This document shows, piece by piece, positions 9,310-17,970 of a stretch of DNA of 64,000 bases. Below the pieces are notes generated by a model. That model did no database searches, was not told the origin of the DNA, and was given only the letters and a program-made list of their open reading frames with translations. Origin of the DNA: Closterium sp. NIES-65 (lineage: Eukaryota > Streptophyta > Zygnematophyceae > Desmidiales > Closteriaceae); the NCBI GenBank assembly GCA_948144175.1, contig CANXME010002002.1, positions 558,001 to 622,000 of the forward strand, in the 5' to 3' direction. Both the position numbers and the translations under genes were made by a program. Position 1 is the stretch's first letter. The number at the start of each line of letters is the position of its first letter.

Positions 9310-12300
9310 TCACCGCGGGTTTTTCACCTTGGCACCGCAGTGTCGGCAGCAGAACCGGGTGTGACGCACATACATGTGGAAATGGTCCAGACTGCCACAC
9401 GCGTGATGGGAAAACCCCTCCCTCCCTGGCGCCTGCTTGTCCCTAAACCCCACGCCGTGCCGCCCGCAGAATCCAATTGCCTTCACCTCGGGCAGCTGCA
9501 GCAGACCGGGCGGCAGATAGTCCAAACCGCAGCCGTCCACCACGAGAATGTGCAGACGGGGGAGTGCGCCGCCCAAGACTCGGTTGGTGGTTCTAGTAGC
9601 TGCCCCAGCGGCAGTAGTGGCGGTGGTGGTGGCTGTGGTTGTCGCGGTGGGGGTGGCAATCGCAGTGGCAGTAGCAGTAGTGGTGGTGGTAGCTGTGGTG
9701 GTGAGAGACGGAACGGGGATGCTAGAATTCACAGCAGTGGTGGTGGTAGCTGTGGTGGTGGCAGGTCTGGTTTCTGTGAAGGGATTCGGGTTTGATTCAG
9801 CCGGAGCATTGCTGCTGGGAGCGCAGCTGCTGGGAGCACTGCCGAACGCACTGCTGCTACTGGGAGTGCTGCTGAGAGCACTGCTTCTGCCTTGATCCTT
9901 TGCTCCTCCTCCACCTGCTGCAGCGCCGCTGCCACCTGCTGCTGTGCTAGCTGCACCATCTGTGCCGAACCTGCTTCCACCCAGGCCAAAGGCCGCACTG
10001 AACGAAAAGAAACTGCTGATGGGGGTAGCGCTGCTAGTGGATGCTGCAACAAGAGCCCTTGCTGCTGGTGGTGGTGGTGGCGGCGGTGGTGGTGGCGGTG
10101 GTGGCGGTGCAGTGGTAGGTGCTGCTGCTGCCGATGTGGCTGCTGCTGACGTGGCTGCTAGAGGAGTGACTGCTGGCGAGACAAATGCAGGCACGAAATT
10201 CCCAGCACCAAGCGAAGCAGAGGCAGGCGGAGGTGGGGGGATGCCAGACAGCAGAGGGTTGCAAGCAGCTGACGGGCTGGACGACGGAGGAGGAAGATTG
10301 AAGGACGCAGGGGACGGCCCAGGAGCGGCAGAGAGGCGCAGGGAGGAGTAGAGGCCGTGGGGGAAGGAGTTTTCAAAGTAGGCGAGCAGAGGCGGGCTGC
10401 CGGACAGCCATCCCTCGAGGTAATGCAGGTGGGAGAGGCGCGAGAGCACCCTCTCGTAGTGGTGCAGATGGCGTGCCGGCCTGAACGATGCTGCTGCTGA
10501 TGGTGATGCGGAAGATGATGCGATGTGTGGGGGTCGCAAGGACGATGCGGTGGCTGTGGATGTGGATGTGGATGTGGTGGTAGGGAAGGGGAAGTGCACG
10601 GGAGAGTCATCGTCCCACGTCTCCTCTTCGTCCTCTGATCTATTGCCCTCGTCCTCATCCCCATCATCAGTCTCACTCTCCTCCTCTTCCTCCTCGTCAC
10701 TCACGTAACTCTCGTCATCCTCCTCGTCTGAAGAATCTCCCTCAAATTCATCGTCATCATCATCTACCCCTGCTTTCCCCACCCTCCTCCTCCCCATCCC
10801 ACTCCCCTCCCCTCGCCCCGCTCCCTCCATCCCTCCCCCTCTCACTCTCCTCCATCCCGCACCAGCCCACCTCCGCCTCTTCCTCCCCCCCTCCCTCTCC
10901 CCCTCTGCTCCCTCCAGCCCAAACCCAAGGTCGTCTAGAGCAGGGCAATCCGCTACAATCAGCTCCGTTAGGGTTTCCCACTGCTTCAGGGCGTTGGGGG
11001 GGAGGGAAGCCAATCGCCAGCAGTCGTGTATCACCAGGCACTGTAGCACGGGCAGGTTCGCCATGGAAACGGGCAGCTCTTCCAGGCGCGGGCAGAGCGA
11101 TAGGCCAAAAACTTTCAGCGCGGGCAGCTGCCCGAGAGAGTCGGGCAGGCGTTCGAGGGACGGGAGCTTGAGCAGGAGCAGCGTGTCAAGGGCAGGAAGC
11201 TGCCCGAGGTCTTCGGGCAGGGAAATGAGCGAAGCACAGTCGGAAATTTCCAGGAAACGGAGAGAGGAAAGGGTGGCGGAGAGGTGTGGAGGGTTGGTGA
11301 GAGGGAGGGGTGGGTCGTGGAAAGAGTACGGCCCTGGAGCAGCAGCAGCAGCAGCGGCGGCAGCAGCAGCAGAAGCAGCATAAGAAGGTGACCTGGTTGT
11401 GTTGCTGGGTGTAATGGTGTTGGGGGCTGCGGGCGCAGTAAGGCCAAACAGCGTGCTGACAGCTGATGCATGAGCAGCATCAGCATGAGCATCAGCAGCA
11501 GCACCTGCAGAAGTCGAAGCATCTTCAAGAGACAGCTCATCCAGTGACCTATGCCGCTCACGCCGCTCCAACCAACCGAATCCACCCGAACCTCCCGCCC
11601 TCAACCCGCCAGCGTTCCCGCCACCAAGACCCAACGCAGAGGACGCAACGCGGAAGGGCGGCAGGGTGGTCAAATGCCGGGCGCCATTCACGCACAGCCG
11701 CTCCAGCCCCGACAGATGCGCCCAGGACTCAGGCACCTCCCGCAACGCATCGCACCCCTCCGCCTCCAACACTCGCAGACCCCTCAGGTGCCCTATCGAC
11801 TCTGGTAACCCTACCAGACTCGGCAGCTGCTTTAACTCCATACTCTCAAGCCTCACCAGACACCCTATGTCTTCGGGCAGACTCGCTAGCCTCTCGCATC
11901 GGACAACTTCTAGGGTTACTAGGGCTGTCAGCTGCGCTGTGCCGGCCGGAAGAAGCTGTAGCGCGCTACAGTCGCTCAGGCGGAGGCGGGAGAGGCGGGA
12001 AAGCTCGGCGAGCGAATCCGGGAGGGCGGTCAGCGTAGCGCACTGCGACAGATGGAGTTCCTCGAGATTGGATAACCCGCCTAGGGAATCCGGGAGGCAT
12101 GTGAGGCGCTCCGATTCCAGTTTGAGCACTCGGAGGGTTCCCACGCGGCCTAGGGTTTCGGGAAGCATCAAGAGGTCGAACGCGTTGATCTCGAGGTGCT
12201 CCAGCGCGGGCAGATCGCCGATGGACGGCGGGAGATGGTGGAAGCAACGGCTGGAGATGCGGATGGTTCGGAGGGAGGAGAGGAGGGAGAGGTTGCAGTG

Positions 12301-12864
12301 AGTGGAGGTGAAGCGAGAGAGGGTGCTTACAGATGGTTGACCTAGGTGCTCACTTTGACCGAGTTCTAGGGCTTCGAGTTGTGTTAGGAGGTTGACGGTG
12401 GGCGGGAGGGCGGAGACGCGGCGGTAGGAGAGGAGACGGATGACCTGGAGCCGCGGGCAGCCGCGAAATAAATTGGACAGACCGGCTTCGCTGAAGCGCG
12501 TGCGTTGCTGGTAGCCTACGTGGAGGAGATTAAGATTGGGACACGTCACGCCTAATCCGCAGAGGAGCAGGTCATCCGCGTCATAGACGGTTCGGTCGGC
12601 GACTATAAGATGGGTAAGCAGCGGGAATCGCGCGAGCGACTTAAGGAGCTTCTGCGTGGAAATTTCGTGTGTCACGTGGACGTAGGTGCGGCCTAGGCAG
12701 GATAGTTGGTACCAGCGCTTGCAAACTAAGGCGTGGTCGAAGGAGCGGCGCGTGACGTAGTGTAGAACGCGAGCTAAAACATCGTCAGGTAGGTCGTTAA
12801 GAGGGAACGGCTGAGTGCAGGCGAAAAGCCGCAGCGAGGTGGAAGGGAAAAAAGAGCTCCACAT
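9310..12864 (-). CDS. F-box/leucine-rich-repeat protein with C-terminal Cys/His cluster
   Basis: This is one uninterrupted frame of about 1184 residues from MWSSFFPSTS; the frame is also open up to a Met at 13104. The F-box is near residues 20-60 (LNDLPDDVLARVLHYVTRRS ... LVCKRWYQL), the part that would bind SKP1 in an SCF ubiquitin ligase. Plant-type LRRs follow (units such as LPDSLGGLSNLEELHLSQC, LPEDLGQLPALDTLLLLKLP) in two blocks separated by a poly-Ala linker, then a long acidic and Ser/Pro/Ala/Thr-rich region. The end, HHACGSLDHFHMYVRHTRFC followed by CRHCGAKVKNPR, looks like a small zinc-binding cluster. The substrate is unknown. LRR style resembles disease-resistance LRRs, but no NB-ARC or kinase domain is present. 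The single-exon structure differs from the spliced neighbours. Confidence 0.8.
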   Translation of the reverse strand: MWSSFFPSTSLRLFACTQPFPLNDLPDDVLARVLHYVTRRSFDHALVCKRWYQLSCLGRTYVHVTHEISTQKLLKSLARFPLLTHLIVADRTVYDADDLLLCGLGVTCPNLNLLHVGYQQRTRFSEAGLSNLFRGCPRLQVIRLLSYRRVSALPPTVNLLTQLEALELGQSEHLGQPSVSTLSRFTSTHCNLSLLSSLRTIRISSRCFHHLPPSIGDLPALEHLEINAFDLLMLPETLGRVGTLRVLKLESERLTCLPDSLGGLSNLEELHLSQCATLTALPDSLAELSRLSRLRLSDCSALQLLPAGTAQLTALVTLEVVRCERLASLPEDIGCLVRLESMELKQLPSLVGLPESIGHLRGLRVLEAEGCDALREVPESWAHLSGLERLCVNGARHLTTLPPFRVASSALGLGGGNAGGLRAGGSGGFGWLERRERHRSLDELSLEDASTSAGAAADAHADAAHASAVSTLFGLTAPAAPNTITPSNTTRSPSYAASAAAAAAAAAAAPGPYSFHDPPLPLTNPPHLSATLSSLRFLEISDCASLISLPEDLGQLPALDTLLLLKLPSLERLPDSLGQLPALKVFGLSLCPRLEELPVSMANLPVLQCLVIHDCWRLASLPPNALKQWETLTELIVADCPALDDLGFGLEGAEGEREGGRKRRRWAGAGWRRVRGGGMEGAGRGEGSGMGRRRVGKAGVDDDDDEFEGDSSDEEDDESYVSDEEEEEESETDDGDEDEGNRSEDEEETWDDDSPVHFPFPTTTSTSTSTATASSLRPPHIASSSASPSAAASFRPARHLHHYERVLSRLSHLHYLEGWLSGSPPLLAYFENSFPHGLYSSLRLSAAPGPSPASFNLPPPSSSPSAACNPLLSGIPPPPPASASLGAGNFVPAFVSPAVTPLAATSAAATSAAAAPTTAPPPPPPPPPPPPPPAARALVAASTSSATPISSFFSFSAAFGLGGSRFGTDGAASTAAGGSGAAAGGGGAKDQGRSSALSSTPSSSSAFGSAPSSCAPSSNAPAESNPNPFTETRPATTTATTTTAVNSSIPVPSLTTTATTTTTATATAIATPTATTTATTTATTAAGAATRTTNRVLGGALPRLHILVVDGCGLDYLPPGLLQLPEVKAIGFCGRHGVGFRDKQAPGREGFSHHACGSLDHFHMYVRHTRFCCRHCGAKVKNPR

Positions 12865-13109
12865 GTTGGATTGGACGTGCCTCCTAATTAGGGTTTGAAT
12901 AGGCAGCCTACCAAGGTAGGAGCTGGGACAAGTGATGGTGCTAATGCTTGGAACATAAGTCAGGAGCTTAAACTGGACGCAACTAACGATCCGCACGGCA
13001 AGAAACCGATGCTTCGACGAAAAGCACGTGCCATGGTGAGGGGGTAAGGTGCGAGCTTCGCACAAACAAAGCCACAGTGGGTCACTACTAATTGGAAATT
13101 CCACCTCGA

Positions 13110-14034
13110 TGCAATTAGGGTGGGGGATCAGGGAAGCGGTGTGACTGTAAATGCCCTAGACTCTACTGTTTGGTCGGTTCAACCAGATAGAGTGACCTAA
13201 ACGAATTCACGAGCGTTCAGCTGCGTCTGCGAAACTACTAGAACACCCTCTTTCTCGCCATTGTGAATTCGGTTATAGTGAAGTCAAGATGGGAAAAGCA
13301 CGGTTAACGGTGGTTAGATTAAGTCTAGGTATGGTTCAATCAGACAAATCGAAGGTAACTAGGTTTTCCATCAGTTCAGCACAGTTCAGTGTAGTGAGAA
13401 AGAGGGCGAATTCGGTAGCAACGTCTTCGTGTAGAGAAGAGACGAGTGTGTGAATGGGGCAGTTTGCAAGGTCGTATCGCGTGGGGCCTGGTCCTCGGGG
13501 TCAACCGTGGACGACCTGACCGAAACCAGAGCAACAGCTCCATTCATCGTCACCGTCGCGACGTTTGGTCGAATAGTAATCCGACGGCTTTCATTTTGTG
13601 GGTGATTCGTGAAGCACGGAAAAATGTTGTCTTTGGCAGGAAAACACGCGGAAACGTCATATGCCGTGTGGCTTGGGGCAAGCTGGGTTGGCGTGTGATG
13701 CGCCTTGCAACTGCAATTGTCCATAGCGCGTCACCGAATTGATGCGGTACAGAATCATTCGCTAGCCTCATAGCATGGTAGACCTCTCTGTTATTTGCTA
13801 CGTGTTGTCGCATAGACAGGACAACTAATAGGAACTTATGCAACCATCCTGCATTCTGGCTTTCTTTTTCACTACACACGTGTAATATCTCTCAATCTTC
13901 ATCAACCATGTCATTAACTTGCTCTAGGAAGTTGCGCACTTGTGCTGCTGAAAGGAGCATCACTAGGCGAAGGTGTTGAAAGCCCTTCAGCTGTCAAAGC
14001 AACCATGAAATGGGTAGGGGAGGGGAGGGGAGGT

Positions 14035-14066
<32 letters not shown>

Positions 14067-14570
14067 GGGTGGGGGGGTGGGGGGGGGTAGAATTACGGTA
14101 GTGAGAGCGAGCCGATGGGGGGGAACGAAAAGGGAGAGGGAGGAGAAGAAGAGGGATTGGAGGGAGCTAGGGGGTTGAGGAGGAAATGTAAGGGGTACAA
14201 AGAGGGGAGCATACAACTCTCTACACATCACGACTCACATGCACCTGTACCAGAAACACGACTACCGGAATGAGCAACTGAGGACAGCCGGAGCATGATA
14301 AAAGCTGACAAGCAGATTGTTAATGCCAGTTGTTTGGGTGGTTCGATGTTCAGCAAAACCTTACTAACAAGGTTGGAGACCTTCGATTGTATTTGGATGA
14401 CAAGCGCAAAGAGAGAGAGAACTGGGAAGGGACACCCTAGCTGACCTGTCTGGAGGCCATGACGTCAGCATGGACTGGGAAGGAATATGATGATGTGGCG
14501 AGCTGCATGGCAACAGATGGGTGGGAAATGGTGCGAAGAAGCAAGCAGAGCACATGAGACACATGGTGGA
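13110..14570. other. Intergenic spacer, no gene recognised
   Basis: No convincing coding frame is seen. It contains a G-rich run (14030-14096). The part nearest 14570 may hold the 3' end of the BCP1 gene. Confidence 0.55.
14030..14096. repeat. Poly-G tract
   Basis: This run is almost pure G, about 65 bases with a few A or T interruptions, and could form G-quadruplexes. Confidence 0.95.
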
Positions 14571-14590
14571 CTTTTGAGGTGCCTCAAAAG
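14571..14590. repeat. 20-bp palindrome
   Basis: CTTTTGAGGTGCCTCAAAAG has 9-bp arms with a TG centre. It sits at the 3' side of the BCP1 exons. Flanking direct repeats are not clear at this site. Confidence 0.9.
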
Positions 14591-14696
14591 AATGCACTAA
14601 CTCGGAGCCATGAAGCATGTGGCATGACATGTGGTATGCAGCGGGATGGTGAAAGATACAGATGCATGGTGGATGCGGCTGCACAGGATGGCCTAC

Positions 14697-17297
14697 CTTC
14701 TTGAGCAGCTCGTCCTCTGGCTTGGGAAAGAACAGCTCTGAGGCGCTGCTCCCCGCTCCCTTGGCCTGCTTCCTTGCCGCCTGCACACGGCCATGCGGCA
14801 TTGGATGACGGCATATGGTCACATCAGCCGACTTGGGTTACTCGTGCAATGGTGATGAGATGCGGTCATGTCAATGCATGAGGACTGCATGGAAGGCTGG
14901 ATCTAGACTTTCACATCTGCAGGCTTGCCCATGGCTGTGGTGCCTGCCAGGTGGGTGCCAGGTGGGTGCCAGGTGGGTGCCAGGTGGGTGCCAGGTGGGT
15001 GCCAGGTGGGTGCAGGCCGTGGTGTGACCTTACATGGTGAGGTCAAACCACAGAAGAAGTGTGTCGAGCCTATTTTATGGTCGACTCAAAAATAAGTGTG
15101 TCCAAAGGGTGAAAGGATGCAATTACATCATTGCAGCATTGTTGCCACATCCCTGCTTTATACAAATGGGTGCTCTGCAGCTGTAACCTGAGCGACCATG
15201 CGTTACAAGAACTCCTGTGTAGAATTGAGCACAGCCATTACCTTGCCGCCTGTCTGGCGGTACATGCGCGTGAGAATCAGGAACTTCTCCACCGGTGCTC
15301 CCTTCTCCAGCTGCCACGTGGACCAATAAGGGGGAGAGTGGCGAGGTAACTTGGGAATACAGGTGGAGGGGGAGGAGGGGATAGGATAGGAGGAGGAAAG
15401 AGGCAAAAGAGGATGGTGAATCTATGGCTTTGCAAAACTAAGGCGCACCACCTGTACCTCTCCTCCTTGTGAGAGAAGAGAACCCCCTGGATTGTTGTGC
15501 AACAGCACAGATTACTGACCCACCATGGGCTGCAGCGGTTTCAGGTTTGGAGTTCCGGTTTCAGGGTTTTGGGTTTGAAGGATGTGAGATTTCAGGTTCA
15601 ACGTTTTAGCTTTTAGGGTCCGTGACCCACCATGGGCTGCAGCATGCTTCTAAAGAGGTGTGGCCACCACGCTCACTCAACCCCTTTGCATCTCCCCCAT
15701 CCCCACAGCTCGGGGTTTTGGATTCAGGAGCACAAATGCGAATATGGGTTTATGGATTCAGATTTGGGGTTTCGGGTTTTGGCTTCAGGGACCTATGACC
15801 CACCATGGGCTGCAGTGTGCTTCTGAAGAGGTGCGGCACGAGTTGGAAGGGCAGGTTGGCCACACGCTCGCACACCACCACACCCACACGCCCCCTCTGC
15901 ATCACCTTCCACAGCTCGTCCCACTGTGCCCTGTTGTCACACCCCTCATGCAGGAACCGGACAAAATCCGCCGTCCACCCCTTGGACTGCAACGGCAGTT
16001 TGGTGGGGTTGTGCGCGGGATGGATGAGGATGAGGACGCGACCATGAGTTAGAATAAGAGGATGGTGATGAAAGGGCAGGTGGATTATACATGAGACTAG
16101 ATGCACAAGCGAGCTGCTGATGTTAAGCTGCTCCACTGCCATGCCTTAGGATTCACAGAAAAAAGTTTTGAGGCGTCTCAAAACTGATGCTAAGCTGGTT
16201 CACTGCCATGCCTTTGGATTCTCCTCAAACAACAGCATTCATCAACTCACAAGGCATGGCATGGCATGATGCACCCGGTGTCACCTCACCTTGCAGATCA
16301 ACGGCAGGCAAGCAGAGAGCCCCAGAATGCTCCCCTCATCCCCTGCTTTCACCACCGTTGCCACACTCCCACTCCCACTCCCACTCCCACCCCCACCCCC
16401 ACCACTGCCAGCAGCGTCCCCTTCCCCGGCTGCGCCTCCTCCCGGAGTTCCCGAGGTGACCGCGTCCACAAAGGCCGGCAGGTCCCACCGCTTGCCGTCC
16501 AGGAAGGTTCGCAGAAGCGCCTTCACGCCGTGGTAATCCGACGGCTGGGCGTCAAAGAAGTCGAAATCGACCATCAGGATCTGGTGGGGGTGGGCGGAAT
16601 GACGAGGGATGGGAAGGAAAGCGGTCATGGAAGGGAACTATCACGGCATGGAAGGCAATATGAAAACAGACACAGCCAGCAAACACTCTGCCTTCGTACC
16701 ACGGCTAAAGAACTAGAAGCTGCGGTAACCCCCATTTCTCAATCTCACAGCAAAATAGATCTCAACCGTCCAGTAGTGCGTCTAGAAGAAATCCTGAATC
16801 CTATCGTTGGTGATTCATTTCTGGTTATGTGACCCGCAAGCACTCAACCCTCCAAAAGCTGTCAGTACCTCCTCGTCGCCTTTCTTCTCGCCGTCGCCGT
16901 CGTTCCCTTCATCTTCCTCCTCGTCCTCTTCCTCCTCGTCCTCCTCTCCTCCCTCATGCTCCTCACGATCATCCTCCCTATCGTCGTCCTCCTCCTCTTC
17001 CTCTTCTACGTTCTCATTGGCCGCGATGTCAGTTTCCGCTCCCTTTAGCGACCGTTTCTGCTTCAATCTCTTGTCTAGAGCGGGCGAATCAACTCTGGCG
17101 CCGTCTCTTCCTCCGTTCTCCCCGTCGGCATTCCCAATGGGTCTCAGACCTAGAAGTTCCAATTGCTGGTCTTCTGACAATCGATCTAGTAGCTTCCGGA
17201 GTCGTCGCCGCGAATCCCGGCGTGACTTCACTACAGAGAAGGGGTTGTTGAACGGCGGCAAGCCGAAAAAACTCGAACTGGCGAGGCTGCGAACCAT
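14697..17297 (-). CDS. BCP1: BCP1/BCCIP homologue, five exons seen
   Basis: BCP1 (yeast) and BCCIP (animals) are nuclear proteins acting in Rpl23/uL14 chaperoning and nuclear export; BCCIP also binds BRCA2 and p21. Exons on the minus strand: 16869-17297 (MVRSLASSSFFG, then a long Asp/Glu-rich stretch), 16290-16580 (ILMVDFDFFDAQPSDYHGVK ... LLRTFLDGKRWDLPAFVDAV ... GSILGLSACLPL), about 15806-15986 (FVRFLHEGC ... VVVCERVANLPFQLVPHLFR), 15242-15310 (EKFLILTRMYRQTGGK) and 14697-14780 (ELFFPKPEDELLKKV). Introns show GT-AG ends, such as GAG|GTACTG and CACCAG|ATCCTG. These blocks follow the family order FEFFDP..DFHGVK, ..QLVPPLY.., KYLI.TRIY, ..KPEDE.LHK. The C-terminal exon was not recognised. Part of the third exon (ending LQPM before GTGGGT) is copied twice downstream. 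Confidence 0.82.
14945..15013. repeat. 11-bp minisatellite
   Basis: CCAGGTGGGTG is repeated about six times inside an intron of the BCP1 gene. Confidence 0.95.
15052..15103. repeat. Palindrome relic flanked by a 9-bp direct repeat
   Basis: A decayed palindrome at 15071-15094 (right arm GTCGACTCAAAAATA, left arm TATTTTATG) plus a few bases is bounded by AAGTGTGTC on both sides. This is the shortest flanking duplication in the window and the one most like a transposon target-site duplication. Confidence 0.8.
15520..15845 (-). repeat. Copies of the end of BCP1 exon 3
   Basis: TGACCCACCATGGGCTGCAG occurs at about 15518, 15622 and 15797. The second and third continue with (T/A)GCTTCTRAAGAGGTGYGGC, which is the complement of the exon end LFRSTLQPM and its donor GTGGGT. 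Confidence 0.85.
16113..16225. repeat. ~48-bp direct repeat with palindrome at the junction
   Basis: CTGATGTTAAGCTGCTCCAC and CTGATGCTAAGCTGGTTCAC each begin a copy that continues TGCCATGCCTTNGGATTC. The palindrome GTTTTGAGGCGTCTCAAAAC at 16165-16184 fills the junction. Confidence 0.92.
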
Positions 17298-17382
17298 GGT
17301 GACATGCAACACGAACAGGTCCAATCAGCAGAGCAGGTTTTAAATAATTTTTCAGAAAAGTTGCTTTCCTTCTTGTGCACAC

Positions 17383-17455
17383 GGGGGTGTAGCTCACATG
17401 GTAGAGCGATCGCTTCGCATGCGATAGGTAAGGGGATCGATACCCCTCTCCTCCA
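17383..17455 (+). tRNA. tRNA-Ala (anticodon CGC)
   Basis: A 73-nt cloverleaf can be drawn: acceptor GGGGGTG/CTCCTCC (one T-T mismatch and one G-T), D arm GCTC..GAGC, anticodon stem ATCGC/GCGAT with loop TTCGCAT (anticodon CGC, Ala), variable loop AGGTA, and T arm AGGGG/CCCCT with loop ATCGATA. The D-arm sequence TAGCTCACATGGTAGAGCG fits eukaryotic tRNA-Ala. CCA follows directly in the DNA (17456-17458), which nuclear genes normally lack, and T54 appears to be A. It could be a slightly decayed gene or tRNA-derived copy. Confidence 0.7.
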
Positions 17456-17459
17456 CCAA

Positions 17460-17970
17460 CCGAATTTGCTGCTGTCTTGTCGTCAATCTATAACCATTTT
17501 GTGTTTTCTTATGAGATGCAGTGTCCGTACAGGTTTAGCCACTTTGGTGGTGACCTACGCACAGGGAGACTAGACATTGCTTTTATGCATGCTGTGACAT
17601 TAAATTTGAGAACGCTTGTGAGAGCAAGCCACACCTATTTGGGAACCATACCCTTCCTGAGGCCATCCATCCATTCATCCATCCATCCATCCATCCATCC
17701 ATCCATCCATCCATCCATCCATCCATCCATCCATCCATCCATCCATCCATCCATCCATCCATCCATCCATCCATCCATCCATCCATCCATCCATCCATCC
17801 ATCCATCCATCCACTTCATCACAGCAATCCCTGGAGGGGCCTGTGTACTGTGTATCACTCTACATCCCTGGGCATCTGCATGGCCATATGACACCCTTGC
17901 CTGACAATGGACACTACTACCATAGCATACTCCTAACCGTATGTTGTATGTCTACTGTATTCACTTCATG
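17460..17970. repeat. Spacer holding a long (ATCC)n microsatellite
   Basis: ATCC units run with almost no interruption from about 17665 to 17812. Nothing coding is recognised around it. Confidence 0.95.

Noticed and set aside
10040-10140. Gly/Thr/Pro runs and short open frames on the plus strand over the F-box/LRR gene
   Set aside because: They are shadows of the low-complexity minus-strand coding region (poly-Pro, poly-Thr, poly-Ala).
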